Source: Streptomyces sp. TLI_171
GTDB lineage: Bacteria; Actinomycetota; Actinomycetes; Streptomycetales; Streptomycetaceae
Assembly (NCBI RefSeq): GCF_003610255.1
Contig: NZ_RAPS01000001.1
Location: 6,351,001 to 6,415,000 of the forward strand
Length of the DNA stretch: 64,000 nucleotides
Direction: 5' to 3'
Shown here: in pieces, positions 27,958 to 35,781 of the stretch
Position numbering within the stretch: position 1 is the stretch's first letter
Layout: the number at the start of each line of letters is the position of its first letter
Translations under genes and position numbers: made by a program
The notes under the pieces: model-generated
The model's database searches: none
What the model was told of the DNA's origin: nothing
What the model saw: only the letters and a program-made list of their open reading frames with translations

Positions 27958-27975
27958 TGTTCGAAGATGTTTGAT
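27958..27975 (+). promoter_or_regulatory. gal operator candidate upstream of galT
   Basis: TGTTCGAAGATGTTTGAT matches the site between galK and deoR (30436-30453) at 15 of 18 positions. Both look like a direct repeat of TGTTyGAw/TGTTTGrT. It lies 53 bp before the galT start, inside the expected promoter region. The DeoR-family protein encoded at 30545 is the probable binder. Confidence 0.6.
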
Positions 27976-28028
27976 GTACCGGCTCGCCCTGCCCCCGGGC
28001 CGTGACTCGAACCCTGAGGAGTGCCGCC

Positions 28029-29111
28029 GTGCACAAGACGGTGACCAAGCTGGCCGACGGCCGCGAGCTGATCTACTACGACACCGAGCCGGCGTCCCGC
28101 GACGCGGTCGACCGGCGTCCGCTGGAGCCCGCCGCGAGCGTCTCGGAGATCCGCGTCGACCCGTTCACCGGCGACGCGGTCACCGTCGCGGCCCACCGCC
28201 AGGCCCGCACCTACCACCCGCCGGCCGACGAGTGCCCGCTCTGCCCCTCGCTCGGCGACCGGCTGAGCGAGATCCCGGCCGAGGACTACCAGGTCGCGGT
28301 CTTCGAGAACCGCTTCCCGTCCCTCGCCTCCTCCTCCGCCGAGCACGTCGCCCCCTGGTCGGACGGCCCGTACGCGCTCGCCCCGGGCACCGGCCGCTGC
28401 GAGGTGGTGTGCTTCACCTCCGACCACGGCGCGGCGTTCGGCGACCTCACCGAGGAGCGGGCCCGCCTGGTCCTGGACGCCTGGACGGACCGCACCGCCG
28501 AACTGCACACCCGGCCGGACGTCCGCCAGGTCTACTGCTTCGAGAACCGCGGCGCCGACATCGGCGTCACCCTCGGGCACCCGCACGGGCAGATCTACGC
28601 CTTCCCGTTCACCACCCCGCGCACCGCGCAGGCCCTCGACCGGGTCGCCGCCCACCAGCGGGAGACCGGCCGCAACCTGTACGACGAGGTGCTGGCCGCC
28701 GAGCGGTCCACCATCGGCGCGGAGGACTCCCGGGTGGTGCTGGCCGGCGAGCACTGGACGGCGTTCGTGCCCTTCGCCGCCCGCTGGCCGTACGAGGTGC
28801 ACCTCTACCCGAACCGGCGGGTCGCCGACCTGACCGGGCTGGACGAAGCCGCCCGCGCCGAGTTCCCGCGGATCTACCTGGACCTGCTGCGCCGCTTCGA
28901 CCGGCTGTTCCCCGAGCCGGCCCCCTACATCGCCGCCTGGCACCAGACCCCGCGGCCCGCGGAGGTCGAACTCGCCCTGCACCTGGAGCTGTTCACCATC
29001 CGCCGGACCGCCGGCAAGCTCAAGTACCTGGCCGGCACCGAGTCCGGGATGGGGGCGTTCATGAACGACATCCGCCCCGAGACGGCCGCCCGCACCCTCC
29101 GCGAGCTGTAA
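28029..29111 (+). CDS. galT: galactose-1-phosphate uridylyltransferase
   Basis: This 360-residue enzyme exchanges UMP between UDP-glucose and galactose-1-phosphate in the Leloir pathway. The catalytic His-Pro-His lies in GHPHGQIYAFP near residue 184. The zinc-site cysteines are in CPLCPS near residue 72, and ENRGADIGVTLGHPH is the family signature. The GTG start follows GAGGAG by 8 bases. Its operator-like site is shared with galK and deoR. galT is convergent with galK rather than in the galTEK operon order known from other streptomycetes, and no galE is present in the window. Confidence 0.95.
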   Translation: MHKTVTKLADGRELIYYDTEPASRDAVDRRPLEPAASVSEIRVDPFTGDAVTVAAHRQARTYHPPADECPLCPSLGDRLSEIPAEDYQVAVFENRFPSLASSSAEHVAPWSDGPYALAPGTGRCEVVCFTSDHGAAFGDLTEERARLVLDAWTDRTAELHTRPDVRQVYCFENRGADIGVTLGHPHGQIYAFPFTTPRTAQALDRVAAHQRETGRNLYDEVLAAERSTIGAEDSRVVLAGEHWTAFVPFAARWPYEVHLYPNRRVADLTGLDEAARAEFPRIYLDLLRRFDRLFPEPAPYIAAWHQTPRPAEVELALHLELFTIRRTAGKLKYLAGTESGMGAFMNDIRPETAARTLREL

Positions 29112-29132
29112 CCCGCCGCCCCCGCGACCCCT

Positions 29133-29161
29133 GGAACCCGCCCGCGCCGTGGGCGGGTTCC
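29133..29161 (+). terminator. terminator after galT
   Basis: GGAACCCGCCC and GGGCGGGTTCC form a perfect 11-bp stem with a 7-base loop, 21 bp past the galT stop, followed by a short T-containing run. It could also act on the galK transcript. Confidence 0.8.
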
Positions 29162-29184
29162 TTCGCGTTCCCGGACATGCAGAA

Positions 29185-29224
29185 GACCCGCCCGGAAGGG
29201 CAGCTGCCCTGCTCCGAGCGGGTC
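29185..29224 (-). terminator. terminator after galK
   Basis: Two 12-base arms starting GACCCGC and ending GCGGGTC pair at 11 of 12 positions around the perfect 14-base palindrome AGGGCAGCTGCCCT. The structure lies 16 bp beyond the galK stop and probably stops galK transcription. Confidence 0.7.
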
Positions 29225-29240
29225 CGCGGATCTCGGCCGG

Positions 29241-30386
29241 TCAGCCCACCCGGTGCGCGCCCTGCGCGGGCGTCGCCGTGAAGGTGTGCGGGGCGCCGTA
29301 CCCGGCCTCGGCGAACGCCGCGTGCACGGCGCTCTCGACGGCCTCCAGGCGGTCCGAGTCGACCAGGGCGAGGACGGAGCCGCCGAAGCCGCCGCCCATC
29401 ATCCGGGCGCCGAGCGCGCCCGCCGCGTTCGCGGTCGCCACCGCCAGGTCGGTCTCGGGGCAGGAGATCCGGTAGTCGTCGCGCAGCGAGGCGTGCCCGG
29501 CGGTCAGGATCGGGCCGAGCGCGCGCGGGTCGCCGGCGTCCAGCGCGGCGACGGTGTCCAGCACGCGCTGGTCCTCCGTCACCACGTGGCGCAGCAGCGG
29601 GCGCAGGTCGGCGGGCAGCTTCTCCTCGGCCGCCGCCAGCTCCTCGGCGGCGACGTCGCGCAGCGCCGGGACGCCGAGCAGCTCGGCGGCCCGCTCGCAG
29701 CCGGCCCGCAGGCCCGCGTACGCGCCGTCGCCGAGGTCGTGCTTCACCCGGGTGTCGACCACCAGCAGGGTCAGCCCGACGGCGGGCAGGTCCAGCGGAA
29801 CCTGACGGCCGATCAGGGTGCGGGTGTCGAGGAAGAAGGCGTGGCCCTCGACGCAGCAGCTGGACGCCATCTGGTCGAGCGCCCCGCACGGCACGCCGAC
29901 GAAGGCGTTCTCGGCGCGCTGCGCGATCAGCGCCCGGCCCGGGGCGTCCAGGCCGAGGCCGTACAGCTCGTCCAGGGCGATCGCGGTGGCGCACTCCAGC
30001 GCGGCGGAGGAGGAGAGCCCGGCGCCGGTGGGGACGTCCGAGGAGAACGCCAGGTCGGCGCCGCCCACGGCGTGGCCGGCCTCGGCCAGCGCCCAGAACA
30101 CCCCGGCCGGGTACGCGGCCCAGCCCGGCACGCTGCCGGGGGCCCGGCCGTCCAGCACGACCGAGGTCACCTGGCCGTCGCCCTGCGCGCTGTACAGCCG
30201 CACCACGCCGTCCGGGCGGCGCCGGGCGGCGACCCGGGTGGCGTGGGGGAGCGCGGCGGGCAGCACGTACCCCTCGTTGTAGTCGGTGTGCTCGCCGATC
30301 AGGTTGATCCGGCCGGGCGCGGCCCACACGCCGTCGGGAGTGTCGCCGAAAGCGGCGGCGAAGGCGGCGGCGGCATCGGTGGTCAT
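29241..30386 (-). CDS. galK: galactokinase
   Basis: The 381-residue GHMP kinase phosphorylates galactose to galactose-1-phosphate. GRINLIGEHTDYNEG is the galactokinase signature (residues 25-39). PTGAGLSSSAALE is the ATP loop, and MMGGGFGGSV the third GHMP motif. GGAG stands before the ATG. It is divergent from the DeoR regulator and convergent with galT. The shared operator candidate is about 50 bp upstream of its start. All key motifs are present. Confidence 0.95.
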   Translation of the reverse strand: MTTDAAAAFAAAFGDTPDGVWAAPGRINLIGEHTDYNEGYVLPAALPHATRVAARRRPDGVVRLYSAQGDGQVTSVVLDGRAPGSVPGWAAYPAGVFWALAEAGHAVGGADLAFSSDVPTGAGLSSSAALECATAIALDELYGLGLDAPGRALIAQRAENAFVGVPCGALDQMASSCCVEGHAFFLDTRTLIGRQVPLDLPAVGLTLLVVDTRVKHDLGDGAYAGLRAGCERAAELLGVPALRDVAAEELAAAEEKLPADLRPLLRHVVTEDQRVLDTVAALDAGDPRALGPILTAGHASLRDDYRISCPETDLAVATANAAGALGARMMGGGFGGSVLALVDSDRLEAVESAVHAAFAEAGYGAPHTFTATPAQGAHRVG

Positions 30387-30435
30387 CGGGCTCACTCCAG
30401 CGGGGCACGGGCGGAACAGGCCTGGCAGCCTACTT

Positions 30436-30453
30436 ACCAAACATATTCAAACA
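30436..30453 (-). promoter_or_regulatory. gal operator candidate between galK and deoR
   Basis: On the minus strand this reads TGTTTGAATATGTTTGGT, near-identical to the site before galT (27958-27975). It lies 50 bp before galK and 92 bp before deoR, in an unusually AT-rich patch. It could let one regulator control galK, galT and itself. Confidence 0.62.
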
Positions 30454-30544
30454 CACAACATCACAGACGAACAGGGTTCGGTCGGCACCCCGTTCGATCC
30501 GGTCCAACTATGCTGAGCAACTCCCCCAGAGAACAGAGGGCACA

Positions 30545-31327
30545 GTGACCGACAGCGGACTGCTCGCCGACCAGCGGCGGGCGCTGATCCTCGACCAGGT
30601 GCGCCGCGACGGAGCGGTCAAGGTCGCCGAACTCGTCGACCAGCTGGGCGTGTCCGACATGACGATCCGCCGCGACCTGGACGCGCTGTCCCGGGCCGGC
30701 AACGTCCGCAAGGTGTACGGCGGGGCGGTCGCCCGCACCGCCACCGCCGAGGAGCCCGCGTTCGAGGCCAAGTCGGGCCTGGAGACCGACACCAAGGCCG
30801 CGCTCGCCGAAGCCGCCGCCGCCCAGGTCCAGCCCGGCAGCGTGGTGGCGATCTCGGCCGGCACCACCGCCTACGCCGCCGCCACCCGCCTGCTGGACGT
30901 CCCCGGCCTCACCGTGGTCACCAACTCCCTCCCGGTCGCCGAACTGGTCCGCACCCGCGGCGGCGACCACGGCCCCGCGCTGCTGCTCACCGGTGGCGCG
31001 CCGACCCGCTCCGCCGCCCTGGTCGGGCCGCTCGCCGACCAGTCGATCCGCTCCCTGCACGTCGACCTGCTGATCATCGGCGCCCACGGGGTCAGCGAAC
31101 GCGCCGGCCTCACCACCCCCAACCTCGCCGAGGCCCAGACCAACCGCGCCCTGATCGCCTCCGCCCACCGCACCATCGCGGTCGCCGACCACACCAAGTG
31201 GGGCGTCGTCGGCCTCAGCTCCTTCGCCGCCCTCACCGACCTCGACTGTTTCATCACCGACCAGGGCCTCCCGGCCCCGGCCCGCGCCGTCCTCGCCGAA
31301 TCCTGCGGCGAACTCCTGGTCGTCTGA
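30545..31327 (+). CDS. DeoR-family regulator of galactose genes
   Basis: This 260-residue repressor-type protein has the DeoR helix-turn-helix at residues 10-60 (VKVAELVDQLGVSDMTIRRD is the recognition part). It also has the C-terminal sugar-phosphate isomerase-like sensing domain (ISAGTTAYAAATRL, VVTNSLPVA, IGAHGVSERAGLTTPN). Family members usually respond to a sugar phosphate. The GTG start is preceded by weak purine-rich sequence. Divergence from galK and the repeated operator-like site strongly suggest it controls galK and galT. Confidence 0.9.
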   Translation: MTDSGLLADQRRALILDQVRRDGAVKVAELVDQLGVSDMTIRRDLDALSRAGNVRKVYGGAVARTATAEEPAFEAKSGLETDTKAALAEAAAAQVQPGSVVAISAGTTAYAAATRLLDVPGLTVVTNSLPVAELVRTRGGDHGPALLLTGGAPTRSAALVGPLADQSIRSLHVDLLIIGAHGVSERAGLTTPNLAEAQTNRALIASAHRTIAVADHTKWGVVGLSSFAALTDLDCFITDQGLPAPARAVLAESCGELLVV

Positions 31328-31339
31328 GCCGCCGAGCCC

Positions 31340-31678
31340 GTGGACGATCCGACCCGCAGCCTGCTCGCCGCCTGGCAGCGCTTCGACGGCCCGCTGCACC
31401 TGCGCGCGGGCTTCGACCGGGCCGCGTTCGACGCGCTCGCGGACGCGCTGCAGCGCTGCGCCGCCGCCTGGGCGGAACGGGACGCGATTCCGCGGGCCGC
31501 GGTGAACGTGCTGGTCGACGTGTTCGCCGCGACGGAGGCGAACGCGCACTGCTACCAGGGGGCGGAGGCCGAGCAGGTGCAGGAAGCGGCTTACCTGCTG
31601 CACGAGTTGGTGGCCGGGTGTGTCGAACTCCGGCCGACGGGCGGGGTCAGCGGATCCAGCCCGGGTCGCGGCCGCTGA
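31340..31678 (+). CDS. hypothetical protein, 112 residues
   Basis: The frame starts at a GTG only 12 bp after the DeoR stop, so it is probably co-transcribed with that gene. The product begins MDDPTRSLLAAWQRFDGPLHL and is helical and acidic, with no recognised domain. It contains two Cys (in RCAAAW and GCVELR). Its last ten codons overlap the convergent maleylpyruvate-isomerase-like gene by 32 bp. Codon use is typical of the genome, which supports it being real. Confidence 0.6.
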   Translation: MDDPTRSLLAAWQRFDGPLHLRAGFDRAAFDALADALQRCAAAWAERDAIPRAAVNVLVDVFAATEANAHCYQGAEAEQVQEAAYLLHELVAGCVELRPTGGVSGSSPGRGR

Positions 31679-32195
31679 GGGAGAGCGCCCGGTCGAAGTC
31701 GGTGGCCTCGGCAGGGGCGGGGCGGGGGTCTGCGTAGCCGCCGTTGGCGCGGGCCTGGTCGGCGATCTGCCGCACCACGTCGAGGAGTTCGGCGCCCGCC
31801 TGCTCGCCGACCGGGAACGGGTGCCCGGTGGCGCGAGCCAGGTCCCAGCCGTGCAGGGCGAGTTCCTGAACGGTGACGGCGCAGGCCAGGCCCGCGGGCA
31901 CGGTGCCCGGGCCGAACTCGGTGTCCCCGGCGAGCGCTCCCGGCCGCAGCCAGGCCGCGGCCGTGCGCTCGGCGCCGGCGGCCACCTCCGCGGGGCCGGT
32001 CAGGGCGGCGGGTTCGCCGGTGCGCGGAAGCTTGGCGGCGGCGCGCTCGGCGTCGGGGAGGAAACCGCCCAGGTGGGCGAGCAGGTCGGTGACGGTGAAC
32101 TTCTCGCACGGGGTGGCGGCGGTCAGGTGCTCGGCCGGGATGCCCGCGGCGGTCCGGGCGAACAGGGCGGCGAACTCGGTCAGTGCGGTCTGCAT
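31647..32195 (-). CDS. TIGR03086-type DinB-fold metal-binding protein
   Basis: This 182-residue protein resembles the actinobacterial TIGR03086/mycothiol-dependent maleylpyruvate isomerase N-terminal group. TPCEKFTVTDLLAHLGGFL is the first conserved segment, with its His as a metal ligand, and VQELALHGWDLARATG supplies the later His-x-x-Asp. The fold is a four-helix DinB-like bundle that can use mycothiol as cofactor. No reaction can be assigned. Its start is 35 bp from the ArsR operator candidate, so the ArsR-family protein may control it too. Confidence 0.82.
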   Translation of the reverse strand: MQTALTEFAALFARTAAGIPAEHLTAATPCEKFTVTDLLAHLGGFLPDAERAAAKLPRTGEPAALTGPAEVAAGAERTAAAWLRPGALAGDTEFGPGTVPAGLACAVTVQELALHGWDLARATGHPFPVGEQAGAELLDVVRQIADQARANGGYADPRPAPAEATDFDRALSLSGRDPGWIR

Positions 32196-32229
32196 GGCGA
32201 TGTCCCTCGGGTGTGCTCGGGCTCATTGA

Positions 32230-32297
32230 TTTAGTCAAGACTAAAATAACGACAGCGCCCGCCGCAAGCCGAAGCTGAAGGACGGACTAAAATGACG
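32230..32297. promoter_or_regulatory. ArsR-type operator: palindrome plus repeated half-site
   Basis: TTTAGTC-AA-GACTAAA (32230-32245) is a perfect 7-bp palindrome in the gap between the DinB-fold gene and arsR. Its right half extends to GACTAAAATAACG. The same 13-mer with one change, GACTAAAATGACG (32285-32297), recurs at the arsR start codon. This is the layout of an autoregulated ArsR operator covering both divergent promoters. The AT-rich sequence stands out strongly from its surroundings. Confidence 0.65.
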
Positions 32298-32603
32298 GTC
32301 ATGGAAGCGGTGCAAGTGATCGCCGAGCCCCGCCGTCGCGAGATCCTCCGGCTGGTCTGGGAGGACGAGCTGTGCGCGGGCGACATCGCCGAACGGTTCG
32401 AGGTGACCTTCGGCGCGGTCTCCCAGCACCTGAAAGTGCTGCGCGAGGCCGGGCTGGTGACGCTCCGCCAGGAGGGCCGCAAGCGCTACTACCGGGCGGA
32501 CCGCGAGGCGCTCGGGCCGCTCGCGGCGTACCTGCAGTCGATGTGGTCCGCGAAGCTCGATGTGCTGGCCGAACTGGCCGAGGCCGAGGAGGCCGGGGGA
32601 TGA
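32292..32603 (+). CDS. ArsR-family winged-helix regulator
   Basis: This 103-residue regulator has the helix-turn-helix LCAGDIAERFEVTFGAVSQH and the beta-wing LRQEGRKRYYRADREALG, typical of ArsR members that sit next to SRPBCC proteins and sense organic ligands rather than metals. No Cys-x-Cys metal site is present. Two starts are possible, at 32292 or at the ATG at 32301. The former lies inside the second operator half-site, so the mRNA may be nearly leaderless. Its stop overlaps the next gene as ATGA. Confidence 0.9.
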   Translation: MTVMEAVQVIAEPRRREILRLVWEDELCAGDIAERFEVTFGAVSQHLKVLREAGLVTLRQEGRKRYYRADREALGPLAAYLQSMWSAKLDVLAELAEAEEAGG

Positions 32604-33040
32604 CGACCGATCGGGTGGTGCTGGAGCGGCGGATCGCCGCCCGCCCGGAGACCGTGTTCGCCTTCTTCACCGACCGTGAGAAGTGGCTGTCCTGGATGGG
32701 CCGGGACGGCGACTTCTCCTTCGCCCCGGGCGGCAAGTACCGCACCAACGTCAACGCCGACCACTACGCCGTGGGCGAGTTCCTGGTCCTCGAACCGCCC
32801 CACCGCGTGGTCTTCACCTGGGGCTGGGAGGCCGGCGACCACGGTGTCCCGCCCGGCGCCAGCACCGTTGAAGTCACCCTCGCCCCGGACGGCGACGGCA
32901 CCCTGCTCACCTTCACCCACCGCGACCTCCCCCCGGCCGCCCGCACCCCCCACGCCCAGGGCTGGTCCCACTACCTGGACCGCCTCACCGTCCGCGCCAC
33001 CGGCCACGACCCCGGCCCCGATCCCTGGCTGAACGGCTAG
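32600..33040 (+). CDS. SRPBCC (AHSA1-like) ligand-binding protein
   Basis: This 146-residue START-like protein begins with VVLERRIAARPETVFAFFTD and ends with the amphipathic helix GWSHYLDRLTVRATG. Such proteins form a deep cavity for hydrophobic ligands and are often co-transcribed with an ArsR regulator. The overlap with arsR (ATGA) shows translational coupling. The ligand is unknown. Binding or sequestering a ligand sensed by ArsR is a reasonable guess. Confidence 0.88.
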   Translation: MTTDRVVLERRIAARPETVFAFFTDREKWLSWMGRDGDFSFAPGGKYRTNVNADHYAVGEFLVLEPPHRVVFTWGWEAGDHGVPPGASTVEVTLAPDGDGTLLTFTHRDLPPAARTPHAQGWSHYLDRLTVRATGHDPGPDPWLNG

Positions 33041-33121
33041 ACCCCCGGGCCCGGTGTGCCGGGGTGTGCCAGTTGGTCTGGACCACTGGACGGGGGCCGA
33101 GGGGCCGCGCAGACTGGCGGG

Positions 33122-33982
33122 ATGACGCTCCGATCGACGGCCGCCGGGTTGGAACTGCATGAACTGGACGTGCCGGACCGGGGGTTGATGCCGTTCGCGG
33201 TCGGATCCTTCGATGCGATCGGGCCGCTGTCGCGGGCGGAGTTCCCGCACCGGCACGCGTTCTACGAGCTGGCGTACGTCACGGCGGGGAGCGGGGCGCA
33301 CGTGGTCGACCTGGCGGAGTACCGGGTCGAGCCGCCGGTGCTGTTCGCGGTGCTGCCCGGGCAGGTGCACCACTGGCGGGAAGTGCGGGAGTTGGACGGG
33401 TGGGTGCTGCTGTTCAACGAGGACTTCCTGCTGCGGCATCCGGAGGATCTGGGGCTACTGCGGGCGCTGGCGGCCGAACCGCCACCCCGCCCCGACCACC
33501 GCGGCGACCGCGAACTGCGGCACCTGCTGGGTGAGTTGACCGCCGAGCAGCAGGCCGGGCTGGACGGCGCGCCGGGCGTGCTGCAGGCGCTGCTGCACGT
33601 GCTGCTGGTGCGCGCGCTGCGGATGGCCGACGGGGCGGGAAGGGCGCGAGCGGCCGCGCACCCACTGGCGGAGCGGTTCGGCCGGATGATCGCCGAGGGC
33701 GGCCGGACCGATCGCTCGGTGCTCGCCCTGGCGCGCGAACTCGGCGTCTCGGCCGGCTACTTGCACGAGGTGGTGAAGGAGGCCACCGGCCGCACCCCGG
33801 CCCGCCTGGTGCGCGAGCAGCAGACCCTGGAGGCGAAGCGGCTGCTGGCCAGTACCGAGTTGACGATCCGTCAGGTCGCCGCGGCGGCCGGGTTCTCGGA
33901 CCCGGCGTACTTCTGCCGCTTCTTCCGGCGCGAGGTCGGCCGCACCCCGGGGGAGTTCCGGGAGCGGAGCGGCGGGGCCTGA
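33122..33982 (+). CDS. AraC-family transcriptional regulator
   Basis: This 286-residue regulator has an N-terminal cupin-like sensing domain (EFPHRHAFYELAYVTAG, with the His residues of the cupin core) and a C-terminal double helix-turn-helix. The first recognition segment is LALARELGVSAGYLHEVV. The second is IRQVAAAAGFSDPAYFCRFF, followed by RTPGEFR. I chose the ATG near 33122 from the domain start; the ribosome site is weak. It lies alone between an SRPBCC gene and a secreted dioxygenase gene, and its target is unknown. Confidence 0.88.
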   Translation: MTLRSTAAGLELHELDVPDRGLMPFAVGSFDAIGPLSRAEFPHRHAFYELAYVTAGSGAHVVDLAEYRVEPPVLFAVLPGQVHHWREVRELDGWVLLFNEDFLLRHPEDLGLLRALAAEPPPRPDHRGDRELRHLLGELTAEQQAGLDGAPGVLQALLHVLLVRALRMADGAGRARAAAHPLAERFGRMIAEGGRTDRSVLALARELGVSAGYLHEVVKEATGRTPARLVREQQTLEAKRLLASTELTIRQVAAAAGFSDPAYFCRFFRREVGRTPGEFRERSGGA

Positions 33983-34166
33983 GGAATGCACCACGTCCCG
34001 CCGCCCGCGTCCATCGACGGCCCGGCGGGGCAGGGCCTAGCGTCTGTAGCACCCCACACAGCGCCGCCGTGCCGGGAGACCCGACCTCTCCAGGTGTCAT
34101 GTCCCATCCAAGGGAGCCCGGGCGTGCGGCTACCGAGCGACCGACGAAGCACCCGAACGGAGAGCC

Positions 34167-35060
34167 ATGTCCACCCCCCACAGCCCCCTGGACGACCCGG
34201 ACCACTCGAACCGCCTGGGCGATCGGAAGATCAGCCGCAAGAGCCTGCTGAAGGCCGCCGCGCTGGCCGGCGCCGCACCCGTGCTGATCGGCGGCGGAAC
34301 CGCGCTGGCCCGCGACAACGCCGCCGCCGGGTCCGCCCGGCTCCCGCTCACCCCCGAGTGCCAGGACGGCGACGCCGTCACCGAGGAGCAGATCGAGGGC
34401 CCGTACTTCAAGCCCGGCTCCCCGCTCCGCACCAGTCTGGTCACCAGCGGCACCGTCGGCACCCCGCTCACCGTCAGCGGCTACGTGTTCGGCCGCAACT
34501 GCGCCCCGATCCCCGGCGCCCTGCTGGACTTCTGGCAGGCCGACAACAACGGCAACTACGACAACAGCGGATACACCTTCCGCGGGCACCAGTTCAGCGA
34601 CGCCAACGGCGGGTACACGCTGACCACGATCGTCCCCGGCCTCTACCCGGGCCGCACCCGGCACATCCACGTCAAGGTGCAGGCCCCCGGGCAGCCGATC
34701 CTCACCACCCAGCTGTACTTCCCGAACGAGCCGCGCAACGCCACCGACACCATCTTCGACCCGGACCTGGTGATGACGGTCCGCCAGGTCGGCAACGGGC
34801 GCGAGGCCAGCTTCGACTTCGTGCTCAACGTGAACGGGACGCCGCGGCCCAGCACCAGCCCCAGCGGCAGCCCCACCCAGGGCTCGCCCAGCCCCAGCCC
34901 GAGCAGCTCCGGCGGCACCACCACCTGGAAGGTCGGCGCCAGCTACAAGGTCGGCGACCAGGTGACCTACAACGGCGTCACGTACGTCTGCATCCAGGCG
35001 CACACCGCCTACGCCGGCTGGGAGCCGCCGAACGTCCCGGCGCTCTGGTCCCGCCGCTGA
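34167..35060 (+). CDS. secreted intradiol ring-cleavage dioxygenase with C-terminal carbohydrate-binding module
   Basis: This 297-residue protein has a Tat-like signal (KISRKSLLKAAALAGAAP, with Arg-Lys in place of twin Arg). An intradiol dioxygenase domain follows at residues 65-220, including GPYFKPGSPLR, GNYDNSGYTFRGHQF and PGRTRHIHVKV, whose Tyr and His residues are the expected Fe(III) ligands. A Ser/Pro/Thr linker (residues 229-251) leads to a CBM5/12-like chitin- or cellulose-binding module rich in Trp and Tyr (KVGASYKVGDQVTYNGVTYV). It should cleave catechols released from plant polymers. A fusion of this kind has been described in a biomass-degrading Streptomyces. Confidence 0.88.
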   Translation: MSTPHSPLDDPDHSNRLGDRKISRKSLLKAAALAGAAPVLIGGGTALARDNAAAGSARLPLTPECQDGDAVTEEQIEGPYFKPGSPLRTSLVTSGTVGTPLTVSGYVFGRNCAPIPGALLDFWQADNNGNYDNSGYTFRGHQFSDANGGYTLTTIVPGLYPGRTRHIHVKVQAPGQPILTTQLYFPNEPRNATDTIFDPDLVMTVRQVGNGREASFDFVLNVNGTPRPSTSPSGSPTQGSPSPSPSSSGGTTTWKVGASYKVGDQVTYNGVTYVCIQAHTAYAGWEPPNVPALWSRR

Positions 35061-35193
35061 CCCCACCCCGGTCCCGCCGCTGACCGCGCCCACCCCCACG
35101 CGGGGCGGTCAGCGGCGACAGCCATCCCGAAGCGGCGGTGCGGCCCCACTCCACGGGAGGGGAAAACCTGGAGGGCCGGGGTCGCGCCCGCCA

Positions 35194-35238
35194 GCGCCAT
35201 GGCGGCTCGAGCGCGGGGTGCGCGAGCCGCCATGGCGC
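35194..35238. repeat. perfect 16-bp inverted repeat
   Basis: GCGCCATGGCGGCTCG (35194-35209) and its exact complement (35223-35238) flank a 13-base loop. It lies 134 bp after the dioxygenase gene and 105 bp before the serpin remnant. It could be a terminator for the dioxygenase gene, an operator, or a footprint of a rearrangement. Each arm also contains the internal palindrome GCGCCATGGCGC-like core. Confidence 0.55.
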
Positions 35239-35342
35239 ACCCCCGCACGCACCCCCCTCGGCCGCGGATATCCGCTCGCGGCGGCCCGGGCGGCCCGTCT
35301 ACGCTCCGGCGGACGACCACCGTCCAGGGGGAGAGCCGCACC

Positions 35343-35734
35343 GTGCCCGTGCGCCACACCGTCCGCGCCGTCAACCGATTGACCTCCCGTTGGGGGCGCG
35401 AGGCCGCGGAGCCGGGGCGGAGCACGGTGTTCAGCGCCCCCGGGGCCTGGGCGCCGCTCGCCTTCCTCGCCGCCGGCTCCGGCGGCCCGGCCGCCGCCGA
35501 ATTCGCCGACGCGCTCGCCGTCCGGACCGCGGACGCGGCCGAGGCGGGCCGCGAACTGAACGCCGCCCTCGGACGGATCCGCGGTGTACGGACCGCACTC
35601 GGCCTGTGGACCCGCGACAGACTGCCGGTCGAACCGGCCTGGGCCGCCCAGCAGACCGGGGGGAGATTCCGCGGCTACCGGTCGCCCTCAACGACGAGGC
35701 CGAACTGGTGCTGGCCGGCGCGCTCACCCCCTGA
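35343..35734 (+). pseudogene. truncated and frameshifted serpin remnant
   Basis: The GTG at 35343, behind an AGGGGGAGAG site, opens a frame starting VPVRHTVRAVNRLTSRWG. It continues through STVFSAPGAWAPLAFLAAGS and RIRGVRTALGLWTRDRLPVE, resembling the N-terminal part of actinobacterial serpins. After AWAAQQTGG the frame is lost at a six-G run. In the next frame the serpin-like EIPRLPVALNDEAELVLAGALTP continues only to a TGA at 35734. The roughly 250 residues that would include the reactive-centre loop are missing, as is a stretch before AWAAQQ. It cannot encode a working inhibitor. The uncorrected frame continues to 35771 with non-serpin sequence. Confidence 0.6.
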
Positions 35735-35781
35735 CCTCGCGCCGCGGGCCGTTGTCGGCGGCGACCCCTAGCATCCCGCCC

